Shown piece after piece: positions 34,750-43,456 of a stretch of DNA of 53,401 nt. Under the pieces are notes generated by a model. That model worked only from the letters and a program-made list of their open reading frames with translations, was not told the DNA's origin and searched no databases. The stretch comes from Nitrosospira sp. NpAV (GTDB taxonomy: Bacteria; Pseudomonadota; Gammaproteobacteria; Burkholderiales; Nitrosomonadaceae): positions 1 through 53,401 of the forward strand of contig NZ_JXQM01000015.1 in NCBI RefSeq assembly GCF_000832065.1. Direction: 5' to 3'. The position numbers and the translations under genes are program-made. Within the stretch, counting starts at the first letter, position 1, and the number at the start of each line of letters is the position of its first letter.

Positions 34750-37377
34750 ATGGCACATGATTCGCAAATCCCCGCTAATACTGTTGCCTGGAATGATCCC
34801 GGGTCGCTTGGCTTTTCAACTTGGAAACAGCACATGGCCACGGGTCCAACGGCCAGAATACCCCTTGCTCAGGGGCAGAAAAATGGGTTGGTAACAACCT
34901 ATGACAGGCATGCGTCGTTTGCAGCCAGATTAATTCGTCGCCAAGTCAACCAAACCATATTTGACGCTACAAAGCCCCAATTCGTTTTTGGGTTCGATCG
35001 TCATAGAGCGCCCAGAGATGGGATTGATCATGCGCGAACCGCGCCACATGAACGGATGCCCATGAGGCAGGTGGCTTCCGTTGGCATCGCATCCGGGAAT
35101 GCGACAACAAACCATGCTACCGGCATACCTTCGCTCACGTCTGGAGGTGGCTATCGGAATCCCGCCATGGTGCAGCGGCACGTAGCAGTGCCGGAAGGAC
35201 ACGCTTCCACCGCACCTGCTGCCACTGCTGCGATGAGTCGCCTCATTACCCCCGCGGTATCGAAGGATGCGTTTACCTCCGGCAGCGCGATGGATTCCAT
35301 CAGTGCAGCCGGCACAAGGCACGATCCATCAAGGATAGAACCCTCAGGATACATCGCCAGAAATGTAGTGTTATCCGGACGTACGCAAGTGACTGAGATT
35401 CCGGTCGGCCATCCCCCTGCCGAGGTTCATGATTATTCCCACAGCGGTACTGAAGGCCCGAAGGAATCTGTTCCCGCGCGTTCTTTCATACCGGAAACCG
35501 CGGCTGGATCAGTATCTTCCAAATCAGATTTTTTGCCCGGCGGGAGTCCGCCCCGCTCGCTGGCCCAACGGCGGCCGATATCCTTGCATCAGCATCCGGC
35601 TGATGTAGAACCAGGTCAGCGATTGCCGCTGAAGATGAGCTCAATGGCAATCGCACGCCAATCGCAAAACAGCCGCGCAGAGCGGGCGATAGACATGCCA
35701 TCAAGACCAGGCCGGCCCTCTGTCAATTATCAAGCACTCTCTAAAGCGATCAGTAGAAGAAGCTTGACAGGCGGAATATCGGAGGCTGGGTTTGCGCCAA
35801 TGGAAAGCCATGAATATGGCCAAAGTGATACGTCTTCCGCCACCCCTGCGGGGCATGGCATTGCACAGTCTAACCGGACTGCTATGGACAGCTCCCATCT
35901 CACGTTAAGCCACTCAATCAAGGTTTCACCCGCCATCACTGCAACCGCCGCAGGACCGGAGCCTGATGCAAGTTTGATAACACACGATCTTCAAGGTGAA
36001 CCGAAGATAGCTGAGATACATCGCAGCGCGCTACCGATCCGGCCGATGCTCCAGTCTGACTCAGTACTCAGGTCAGCCTCGGCACAACCATGGGATGGCT
36101 ATTGGCATCCTGCGCCTCGGCACCACCAGATTCGGGATGGATTGCCGATACTCCGCAACCACGAATTGCAGCGCGCATCCAGGGTAACCGCACCGGGCAT
36201 TCACGCCTCCCCTTTCCTGATGCACCGCCACGACAATCTCTTGACGCTTCACAAAACAATCGCGCAACAAACCGGTACTGCAGCCGCAAACCACATTGTC
36301 TCAATCCCCAACGCAAGGGACGCAGCGCCGCAAGTGAATCGGTCCTTCGCACGTCCGCACATCGGGCATGATCCTTTCTTTAACATCGCCTCGCACGATG
36401 CGGCAATGTCCACGCGGATCTCAAGATCACCGTCGCCGTCTGAAGGGATTGCTCCGGACGGTTATTTACCACCGCAGCCTTGGCACCGTTATAACGCTCC
36501 CGCTCTGGCATTACGCCGGGCCAATACCCCGAGTGCCCATGCTTTGGCGATCCGGGCCATAGCACCTGCAACTACCGGCACGGCTCAGCGCACGGATCAG
36601 TCTATCGGATACGCCGATGAGCCGTCAGGCACTGCTTCGCTACCCTTGACGATTCACGGCCGGGAACACCTCATGGCCGGTAACACGCCGGTTCTCACCA
36701 CAGGCAATGATATGCGAGCCTATAGGACTCCTGACTATCGGGCTCCTGATGCTGCCGCGACCGGTTCCGCCGTGGCCACGTCAGCTGCCGCCGTGGGTCA
36801 TACCTCTCCCGCAATTCCAGATCTTATGGAAAGTGCCATAGGAACTCCGCCTGTGCTGCGGCGTTTAATGAAAAACCTGAATCCTGTCCCTCTGCCCCTC
36901 TCGCATGCTACATTGGACCGGACAACTCCATGGCCAATCAACCGGCAGCCCATGAGCACGGCCAATACAGGCACCCTATTTACCGCTGGTGCCCATGTAT
37001 CCGGCAGCCGGCATGAGACTCAATCCTTTCAGGGCAATCTTGGCACGTCGAGTAAATGGACCCATGAAGCTGCAGAATGGCCACTGGCGGTGATGCGGCG
37101 AGCGCCAGCCCAACTCATGCGCGCATCCGGCGACACAACCGCCACTGCAACCCATTTCTCTTACCCCGCTACACCGGAAGATCGCTACGGTGTGGTACCT
37201 GCGCCGAATGAAATATCACGCCAGGTGAGCGACGCCCTTCCCCGAGAGGCGTCTCCCACTGCTGCGTTTCCCTCGGGGCAGCCGGATTCTGATGAGATTG
37301 CCGAGCATGCCTGGCGAATAATGGCAGAGCGGCTTGTGATTGAGCAGGAAAGACGAGGACTCGCAAAATGGCCTTAG
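34750..37377 (+). CDS. Large disordered Cys-free eCIS protein of unknown function
   Basis: An 875-residue protein with no recognised domain over most of its length. It is rich in Ala, Ser, Thr, Pro, His and Arg, has no Cys, and reads as largely disordered with short basic motifs such as MRRAP and LRRLM. Only the end (about 850-875, HAWRIMAERLVIEQERRGLAKWP) looks like an ordered amphipathic helix, similar in style to C-terminal helices of proteins at this place in related eCIS loci. It overlaps the LysM gene by ten bases. It may be a scaffold, tape-measure substitute or internal cargo; this is open. Confidence 0.8.
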   Translation: MAHDSQIPANTVAWNDPGSLGFSTWKQHMATGPTARIPLAQGQKNGLVTTYDRHASFAARLIRRQVNQTIFDATKPQFVFGFDRHRAPRDGIDHARTAPHERMPMRQVASVGIASGNATTNHATGIPSLTSGGGYRNPAMVQRHVAVPEGHASTAPAATAAMSRLITPAVSKDAFTSGSAMDSISAAGTRHDPSRIEPSGYIARNVVLSGRTQVTEIPVGHPPAEVHDYSHSGTEGPKESVPARSFIPETAAGSVSSKSDFLPGGSPPRSLAQRRPISLHQHPADVEPGQRLPLKMSSMAIARQSQNSRAERAIDMPSRPGRPSVNYQALSKAISRRSLTGGISEAGFAPMESHEYGQSDTSSATPAGHGIAQSNRTAMDSSHLTLSHSIKVSPAITATAAGPEPDASLITHDLQGEPKIAEIHRSALPIRPMLQSDSVLRSASAQPWDGYWHPAPRHHQIRDGLPILRNHELQRASRVTAPGIHASPFLMHRHDNLLTLHKTIAQQTGTAAANHIVSIPNARDAAPQVNRSFARPHIGHDPFFNIASHDAAMSTRISRSPSPSEGIAPDGYLPPQPWHRYNAPALALRRANTPSAHALAIRAIAPATTGTAQRTDQSIGYADEPSGTASLPLTIHGREHLMAGNTPVLTTGNDMRAYRTPDYRAPDAAATGSAVATSAAAVGHTSPAIPDLMESAIGTPPVLRRLMKNLNPVPLPLSHATLDRTTPWPINRQPMSTANTGTLFTAGAHVSGSRHETQSFQGNLGTSSKWTHEAAEWPLAVMRRAPAQLMRASGDTTATATHFSYPATPEDRYGVVPAPNEISRQVSDALPREASPTAAFPSGQPDSDEIAEHAWRIMAERLVIEQERRGLAKWP

Positions 37378-38090
37378 AAAAACTGGAAATTCTCACTGAA
37401 GAGCCAGGCGCGGGGCTTCCTCAGTTCAATCCCAATAATTCGGCAAATAAGATCGTCTGTAACATGGATTCCAAAAATAATGACGTGAAGATGTTCAATC
37501 CTAATATCTTTACGATCACCCGTACTGTTGCCTGGCCGCCTCAGGCGGTCACCAAGCGCGACTCCCCGGAATTGCAGCATACCGGCGCCATTGAGCCCAG
37601 CACTCTTAATATCGAATTATTTCTGGATACCTACGACAGCCCCGACAAGGTAAAGAAAAGCGTCCGGTTAATCACGGACAAGCTGATTAAGCTGACCAAG
37701 GTTATCAGCGAGAAGCACCGGCCGCCCGTCTGCAGGCTTACCTGGGGCAACATGGGCAACGAGCACGGATTTTTTCAAGGTGTATTGGAGAACCTGGTGC
37801 TCAAGTTCAATCTTTTCATGGAGGATGGCACGCCGGTACGCGCAACCGCAACGTGTACCTTCAAGGCATGGACGCCGAATGAGACAGATTTAAAAGAGCA
37901 GAATTTGATGTCACCCGATGTGGCCAAGGTCTGGGTGATAAAACGCGGCCAGACGCTGGCCTCCATCGCCATGAAAGAATATGGTGACCCGCGTAAATGG
38001 CGGCCCATCGCCCAAGCCAACGGGATCGATGATCCAACAAAGTTATATCCCGGTACCGTGCTGGTATTGCCAGCGTTGCGCAGCGCTTGA
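37368..38090 (+). CDS. eCIS LysM baseplate adaptor (Pvc7/Afp7-like)
   Basis: A 240-residue protein: the N-terminal two thirds follow the Pvc7/Afp7 adaptor family (FNPNNSANKI, PSTLNIELFLDTYD, RLTWGNM and FFQGVLENLVLKFNLF), and a LysM domain lies at about 187-236 (VIKRGQTLASIAMKEYGDPRKWRPIAQANG). In phage T4 terms it resembles gp53, which joins hub and wedges. ATG 37368 lies inside the end of the preceding gene. The hub gene follows after 14 bases. Confidence 0.9.
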   Translation: MALEKLEILTEEPGAGLPQFNPNNSANKIVCNMDSKNNDVKMFNPNIFTITRTVAWPPQAVTKRDSPELQHTGAIEPSTLNIELFLDTYDSPDKVKKSVRLITDKLIKLTKVISEKHRPPVCRLTWGNMGNEHGFFQGVLENLVLKFNLFMEDGTPVRATATCTFKAWTPNETDLKEQNLMSPDVAKVWVIKRGQTLASIAMKEYGDPRKWRPIAQANGIDDPTKLYPGTVLVLPALRSA

Positions 38091-38104
38091 ACAGGTAGAT
38101 ATTT

Positions 38105-39178
38105 ATGGCCGCCAGGGACGAATTCGAAACGCTCACACCGGAGTTCGGCATATACATTAACGGCTCCCAGGTTCCCATTGATGCCATTACCGCCGACTTG
38201 ATTTCCCTTAATGTGCTGGATGATGTCGATGCAATGAGCATGTTTGCCATTACACTTTCCGCATGGGATGCGGCCGAGGTGAAAGTAAAATGGATAGACC
38301 ATAAACTTTTCCGGGAAGGCAATCCGGTCAAGATCGAAATGGGATACCACAACCAATTAAAGACTTTATTCAGCGGCGAGATTACAGGGCTTGAGCCCGA
38401 ATTCGCCGAGGCACGCCCGCCCACCTTCACCGTGCGCGGTTATGACCGCCGGCACAAATTGATGCGTGAGCGCAAGACCCGGTCGTTCACCAATCTCAAG
38501 GACAGCGATATAGCAAGCCAGTTGGCACGCGAGGCGGGATTGAAACCGGAGGTAGATGACAGCAAGGTTGTGCTGCCTTATGTGTTGCAGCATAACCAGA
38601 CAGATCTCGAGTTTTTGCTCGCGCGCGCGCGGCGCATCGAATACGAAGCAGTGGTGGAGGATAACTCGTTGCTATTCCGCCCGCGCAAGATTGAGAAAAA
38701 TGCCGCGGTTGATCTGAGATTGAACATTGAACTGCTCGAATTCCGCCCTCGCATGACAACTATGGGCCAGGTGAAAGAGTTTACGGTACGCGGCTGGAAC
38801 CCGAAGGACAAAAAGGAAATCGTCGCCAGTTCGGCCGCAGGGGATGAATCCACAAAGATGGGAGGGACGGTCACAGGTCCGGCGAATGTTCAGAAGCTGT
38901 TTTCCAGCACCGGCAGTACACGGGTCACAATGCCCGTTCAGAGCCAGGAAGAGGCGGACCAAATGGCAAAGCAGGGATTCGCGGAAATGGCCCTCGGCTA
39001 CATCAGGGCGGAAGGCATATGTATCGGCGATCCCCGGTTACGAGCGGGAACTGTGGTCAAGGTCGAAGGGATCGGCGAACGGTTTAGCGGCTTGTATTAT
39101 CTATGTTCCACCGAGCATCGTTTTTCCATGCGCAAGGGATACCGTACGGCCTTTTCCGCACTGAGGAACGCGACATGA
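38105..39178 (+). CDS. eCIS central hub protein (phage late control D/gp27-like)
   Basis: A 357-residue protein of the late control D/gp27-like family, which forms the trimeric hub between tube and spike. The opening EFGIYINGSQVP, the FSGEITGLEPEF, FTVRGYDRRHKLMRERK, LAREAGL and YVLQHNQTDLEFLLARARRIEYEAVVEDNSLLFRP motifs are typical. In Afp and PVC the hub and spike are one protein (Pvc8); here they are split into two genes whose coding regions overlap by four bases. Confidence 0.9.
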   Translation: MAARDEFETLTPEFGIYINGSQVPIDAITADLISLNVLDDVDAMSMFAITLSAWDAAEVKVKWIDHKLFREGNPVKIEMGYHNQLKTLFSGEITGLEPEFAEARPPTFTVRGYDRRHKLMRERKTRSFTNLKDSDIASQLAREAGLKPEVDDSKVVLPYVLQHNQTDLEFLLARARRIEYEAVVEDNSLLFRPRKIEKNAAVDLRLNIELLEFRPRMTTMGQVKEFTVRGWNPKDKKEIVASSAAGDESTKMGGTVTGPANVQKLFSSTGSTRVTMPVQSQEEADQMAKQGFAEMALGYIRAEGICIGDPRLRAGTVVKVEGIGERFSGLYYLCSTEHRFSMRKGYRTAFSALRNAT

Positions 39179-39798
39179 TGCATAACGAACTGCTACGCAG
39201 CATGTTGGCCACCTACGATCCCGATGGCAAATGTTACGGTGTTGTAGTCGGCATCGTGACGAATAACCGCGATCCGGACAATATGCATCGCGTCAAGGTG
39301 CGCTTCCCCTGGCTGAATCAGAACGACGAAAGCAACTGGGCGCGGGTGGCAAATCCCATGGCTGGAAACGGCCGCGGTATTTATTTCCTGCCTGAAGTTG
39401 ACGATGAAGTCCTGGTCGCCTTCGAGCATGGCAGTATCGAACACCCCTATGTGGTGGGTTCGCTCTGGAATGGCAAAGACCAGCCACACGAAAGCAATTC
39501 GGATGGATCAAATGACAACCGTAGCATCAAGTCGCGCAGCGGACATGTTATGCGACTATGCGATAAATCGGGAAGCGAAAGTATCGAGATTATCGATAAG
39601 AGCGGTAACAACAAGATTGTGATTTGTACATCAGGAAACAAGATTCTGGTGGAGGCGACGGGAGACATCGAAATCACGTCTCAAACCGGAAACATCAAGT
39701 TGAGCGCGGTCGGGATTGAGTTGAAAGCCCAGGCTAATGTGGACATCTCGGCGAACGCGCAGGTCAACATCAAGGGGACATTGGTCAATATTAACTAA
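39175..39798 (+). CDS. eCIS spike protein (gp5/VgrG OB-fold and beta-helix)
   Basis: A 207-residue spike. The N-terminal half is the gp5/VgrG OB-fold domain (YGVVVGIVTNNRDPDNMHRVKVRFPWL, FLPEVDDEVLVAFEHGSIEHPYVVGSLWNG). The second half holds short repeated strands (IEIIDKSGNNKIVI, GNKILVEATGDIEITSQTGNIKLSAVG and ANVDISANAQVNIKG), a triple beta-helix needle. ATG 39175 overlaps the hub stop; a second ATG follows at 39178. No PAAR tip gene follows, so the needle itself or a protein encoded elsewhere may form the tip. Confidence 0.92.
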   Translation: MMHNELLRSMLATYDPDGKCYGVVVGIVTNNRDPDNMHRVKVRFPWLNQNDESNWARVANPMAGNGRGIYFLPEVDDEVLVAFEHGSIEHPYVVGSLWNGKDQPHESNSDGSNDNRSIKSRSGHVMRLCDKSGSESIEIIDKSGNNKIVICTSGNKILVEATGDIEITSQTGNIKLSAVGIELKAQANVDISANAQVNIKGTLVNIN

Positions 39799-39891
39799 TC
39801 GAATGACTGCGTAACCGAATCGCTGAATGAGATTACTTTTGGTTCCGCTATCGAGATCGCTGGCAACGATCAGATGAAGTAAAGGAAAAAG

Positions 39892-40308
39892 ATGATGGCA
39901 ATACCCGTTCTTGGCGTCGGCTGGGGTTTTCCGGTGATACCGGAAGAGGGTTCGCAAGCACCGCTGGCGCACATTGCCGTTGCCGAGTATGAGGAAAGCG
40001 TGCGTCAATCCATCCTGATCATCCTGTCGACCGCCAAGGGTGAACGAGTCATGCGCCCCACCTTCGGCTGCGGAATCAGTGAATTGGTATTTGCTGTCAA
40101 TAACACCACGACCCAGGCATTGGTCAAACTTGAAGTACGCGAATCGCTGCAGAACTGGGAACCCAGAATAGAAGTATTGAGCGTGGAAACATCGAGCGGA
40201 GGAGACCGGGGTGAGCGGCTGATGATCTCGATCGATTACCGGGTCCGGACTACCGACACTCGCTTTAACCTGGTCTATCCGTTTTATCTTGACAGACCTC
40301 TCGCATGA
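39892..40308 (+). CDS. eCIS baseplate wedge protein (gp25-like, Pvc9-like)
   Basis: A 138-residue protein of the gp25/lysozyme-like baseplate family: HIAVAEYEESVRQSILIILSTAKGERVMRPTFGCGISELVF is the diagnostic core including the EPR-like ERVMRP region. It forms part of the wedge and starts sheath assembly. It has AAAGGA before a double ATG. A gap of 93 bases separates it from the spike gene, the place where a PAAR gene might be expected; no such ORF is there. Its stop overlaps the baseplate-J start by four bases. Confidence 0.92.
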   Translation: MMAIPVLGVGWGFPVIPEEGSQAPLAHIAVAEYEESVRQSILIILSTAKGERVMRPTFGCGISELVFAVNNTTTQALVKLEVRESLQNWEPRIEVLSVETSSGGDRGERLMISIDYRVRTTDTRFNLVYPFYLDRPLA

Positions 40309-43300
40309 ATACCATTAAACCGCCATTGATCCGGGAAGATTCCTGTTCGGAGAAGGAAATCGCCGCCCGGGTGACAAAAAAACTCGAAGAGAACCGCTTC
40401 TCGCCAGCTGGCGCCGACCCGCTGAAAGATGCGCTGGTAAATGTGTTCGCACGCTATAGCGAAATATTGCTGGAGCGCCTTAACCGGATACCCGAAAGCC
40501 ATCGTCAGGCTTTTATCGCGATGCTGGGTGCGACACCTGCTCCCGCTGTCCCCGCGCGGGTACCGCTCACTTTCAAGCCTGTCGAATCAACCCAGGGATT
40601 CGCAGCTGTAGTGCCGAAGTCCACTCAAGTCTCGGCGCCCGCGCAAAACGGATCCGGAATGGTGGTGTTTGAAACTTCCAAGGATTTACCGTTGGTACAG
40701 GCAGAACTGGAGCGTGCGGTGGCTATTGATACGCAACGGCTGGTCTATGCCGATGTCAGCGGCATGGGAGCCCCTACCCCTGTCGCGGGCTTCTCTCATA
40801 TGTCGCTCTTTGCAAACCCAATTCCCATGGAACGCGCATTGCATATTGCTCAACGCGATATTATCGGCGTTACGGCTCTCACCGAGTTGCGGCTCAAGAT
40901 CGAGCTTGAATATGCGGGTGAGTTATCTCCGGATATCGAAATCGAGTGGGGAATTCATTCAGAAGCCGGCTTTAAGTTACTCAAGCCCGAACTCGATACG
41001 ACGGCGGGACTCACGCAAAGCGGCGAGTTGGTATTCAAGCCCCCGGAAAAGTGGCCGGACTACGCCATTGATTCCCAGGCGCTACCTTGGTTGACTTGCC
41101 GTTTACAACCCAAAAATAGAATCTCACCGGTTTCTGGTGGTGCGAACAAATACTCGATATCCATTGTGAGGATCGAGCTATCGGCACTTGCCAGGGTTGC
41201 GGCGGCACCAATAAAGAATGCATTCCACGGCGGCATTCCGCTCGATTTAAGCCGGGACTTTTTCCCGCTGGGAGAGAGACCGCGCTTCGGCGATGTATTT
41301 TATGCTTTTTCGGAGAACTTCGCTGCGGGAGGAACGCAGATCGAGCTCGCCATCAAGCTTACCAACCCTCCCGGTGCGAAAGATTCTCCCATTCCTGTTG
41401 TAAGCAGCAAAGGCAACCCCCAGCTCCGGTGGGATTGCCATACCTCCCATGGCTGGGTAACACTGGACTGCGTGGACAATACCCGGGCGCTTACGCAGGA
41501 CGGAAAACTTATTTTTTCTGTACCGGGAGATGCTGCTCCGGCAATAATAAATGGGGTGAAAGGTGGCTGCATCCGCGCGCGGATGGCCGGTGGTCACTAC
41601 ACTGTTGGCGACCCGCCGATTACAAACGAACCACTGCCTCCCCTTGCTCCACCTTCGATCGCGCAAATACAGCTCACATCCAATAAGGAGTTTGGCCCTG
41701 CGCAACCCGAATATTTGGTGGTCCAAAGTAATTTCGAATATACGAAAATTGGCACGGCACCAGCACTGCCATTTGTTCCGTTCCCTCTCCACGGAGAGAA
41801 GGGCATTGTACTTTATCTTGGTCTGCAAACTCCCGGCACAAAGAATCCAGACCTAAAGAAAATCCCAGGCGCGGAATTGGCGGGCCGAACCATCAGTTTT
41901 TACAGCGCCCCGTGCGATGATGGCAGACGCATATTCAGCCGTGAAACGGGGATGCAGTCAGAGGCTGGGCCACGCTGGCAAGCGCGGGGTGCGACTGGCT
42001 GGCTTGAATGTGCCGTCGATGACCTCACGCAGGGATTCCGCAATCCCGGCATTGTTGAAGTGCGCGTACCCGGCGGCATATCCCTATGGAATCACTCGGC
42101 ACTCGATCAGAAATGCTTCTGGCTACGGATTATCTGGGATCGCCAAAAGACGGAAGATCAGCCACCCTGCCCGAGGAGGCTGCTGGTCAACACCGTTCTC
42201 GCGTCGCAGACGATGCGGCTGGACAACGAGCTTTTGGGATCGAGCAATGGCAGGCTTGGACAGGTCTTTCATGCATTACACACCCCCATAATTGGCCAGT
42301 TGATGCTGGAGGTGCGCGAGCCGGATGAAAAAAGTAATAACCCGGTAGAAACTGTTTTAAACACAGGACCTCGGCACGGCGCAAGCTCGTTCAAAATGCC
42401 TCCACCGGTTGCGGAAGCATGGACACGCTGGCATGAGGTCGATGATTTTTCCGGCTCCGATTCACATTCACGTGACTTTATCGTCGATCGTCTCACAGGC
42501 CACATCCGTTTCGGCGATGGCAGGCATGGGCGCATCCCGCCGCCTGGGGCCAATAATATTCGCTTGCGTGAATACCACGCGGGTGGGGGCAGGCAAGGCA
42601 ACCGGCCCGCCGGCACTATCACCCGCCTGCACACGACCGTCCCCTATGTCGAATCGGTATTCAATCCCGAGGCGGCGACGGGCGGCCAGGATCAAGAGAA
42701 TCCGGATTCACTGAGCCTGAGAGCGAATGCCCAGATCAGGCATAGAGATCGAGCCGTCTGCATCGATGATTACGCGGATCTCGCGCGCAAGGCATCGCCC
42801 GAAGTGGCCTATGCCCGTTGTGTCGCAGCACGCGATCTGCTGGACGATCCCCTGGAGAGAGAGGTCAAACCCGGCGTTGTCAGTGTAGTCATCGTGCCCC
42901 ATGATAACGGCAAAGAGCCGCGGCCACAGCCTTCGTTCGAACTAGTTAAGAATGTGAAGGCGTTTCTCGATGTCCGGCAGCCCATCGGAGTGGACTTGAT
43001 CGTACTGGGACCGGAATACGTCGCCATCAACGCCGTGGTCGAGATCTCATGGAAGGCGGACCACTCCGCGGCGGGTGCCCTGGTTGAGTGTGAGAAACGC
43101 CTAACCGATTTTCTTCACCCGCTTACGGGTGGCCCAGAGGGTAACGGGTGGCAATTCGGAGAGCGGCCACATGCCTCCGATCTCTATCCTTTGCTCGGGG
43201 CAGTCGAAGGCTTGGATTATATCCGCACATTGGAATTGCGAAGCGATGAGGAGCGCCCGGGATTGCTGTCGACGGGGACTTTTCTTATTTGTTCCGGCAA

Positions 43301-43322
43301 GCATGAGATCCGGTTATGTTGA
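40305..43322 (+). CDS. eCIS baseplate J-like protein 1 (Pvc11-like)
   Basis: A 1005-residue large baseplate wedge protein. The N-terminal helix region (EIAARVTKKLEENRFSPAGADPLKDALVNVFARYSEILLERLNRIPE), long beta-rich middle with several domains (about 100-700) and C-terminal baseplate-J core (DRLTGHIRFGDGRHGRIPP, VCIDDYADLARKASPEVAYARCVA and WKADHSAAGALVECEKRLTDFLHPLTGG...GWQFGERPHASDLYPLLGAVEGLDYI) match the Pvc11/Afp11 class. It pairs with the smaller J protein encoded downstream. A 46-codon ORF overlaps its stop. Confidence 0.9.
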   Translation: MNTIKPPLIREDSCSEKEIAARVTKKLEENRFSPAGADPLKDALVNVFARYSEILLERLNRIPESHRQAFIAMLGATPAPAVPARVPLTFKPVESTQGFAAVVPKSTQVSAPAQNGSGMVVFETSKDLPLVQAELERAVAIDTQRLVYADVSGMGAPTPVAGFSHMSLFANPIPMERALHIAQRDIIGVTALTELRLKIELEYAGELSPDIEIEWGIHSEAGFKLLKPELDTTAGLTQSGELVFKPPEKWPDYAIDSQALPWLTCRLQPKNRISPVSGGANKYSISIVRIELSALARVAAAPIKNAFHGGIPLDLSRDFFPLGERPRFGDVFYAFSENFAAGGTQIELAIKLTNPPGAKDSPIPVVSSKGNPQLRWDCHTSHGWVTLDCVDNTRALTQDGKLIFSVPGDAAPAIINGVKGGCIRARMAGGHYTVGDPPITNEPLPPLAPPSIAQIQLTSNKEFGPAQPEYLVVQSNFEYTKIGTAPALPFVPFPLHGEKGIVLYLGLQTPGTKNPDLKKIPGAELAGRTISFYSAPCDDGRRIFSRETGMQSEAGPRWQARGATGWLECAVDDLTQGFRNPGIVEVRVPGGISLWNHSALDQKCFWLRIIWDRQKTEDQPPCPRRLLVNTVLASQTMRLDNELLGSSNGRLGQVFHALHTPIIGQLMLEVREPDEKSNNPVETVLNTGPRHGASSFKMPPPVAEAWTRWHEVDDFSGSDSHSRDFIVDRLTGHIRFGDGRHGRIPPPGANNIRLREYHAGGGRQGNRPAGTITRLHTTVPYVESVFNPEAATGGQDQENPDSLSLRANAQIRHRDRAVCIDDYADLARKASPEVAYARCVAARDLLDDPLEREVKPGVVSVVIVPHDNGKEPRPQPSFELVKNVKAFLDVRQPIGVDLIVLGPEYVAINAVVEISWKADHSAAGALVECEKRLTDFLHPLTGGPEGNGWQFGERPHASDLYPLLGAVEGLDYIRTLELRSDEERPGLLSTGTFLICSGKHEIRLC

Positions 43323-43456
43323 AACGATTGTTTACCACCGGTCGGAATGATCAGCGCCTCTGGGTGAATGGAGGCAAAGTTTGTAAAGAGGCGGCTGGCC
43401 GCCAGACTGGCTGGCCGAGCCACCCTGAAAAAATCTGGCGGAGCTTGTCATCATGA
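43316..43456 (+). CDS. Possible 46-residue protein between the two baseplate-J genes
   Basis: An ATG inside the last codons of baseplate J 1 (ATG at 43316-43318, overlap seven bases) opens a 46-codon frame whose TGA overlaps the next gene's ATG as ATGA. Overlap at both ends is the pattern of tight translational coupling and gives this otherwise featureless stretch a reason to stay open. The peptide is basic, with Trp residues, and has no known family. No strong ribosome-binding site is seen. Confidence 0.45.
   Translation: MLKRLFTTGRNDQRLWVNGGKVCKEAAGRQTGWPSHPEKIWRSLSS

Noticed and set aside
38844-39164. 106-codon ORF overlapping the hub gene
   Set aside because: It lies in another frame of the well-supported hub protein and shows no family features.
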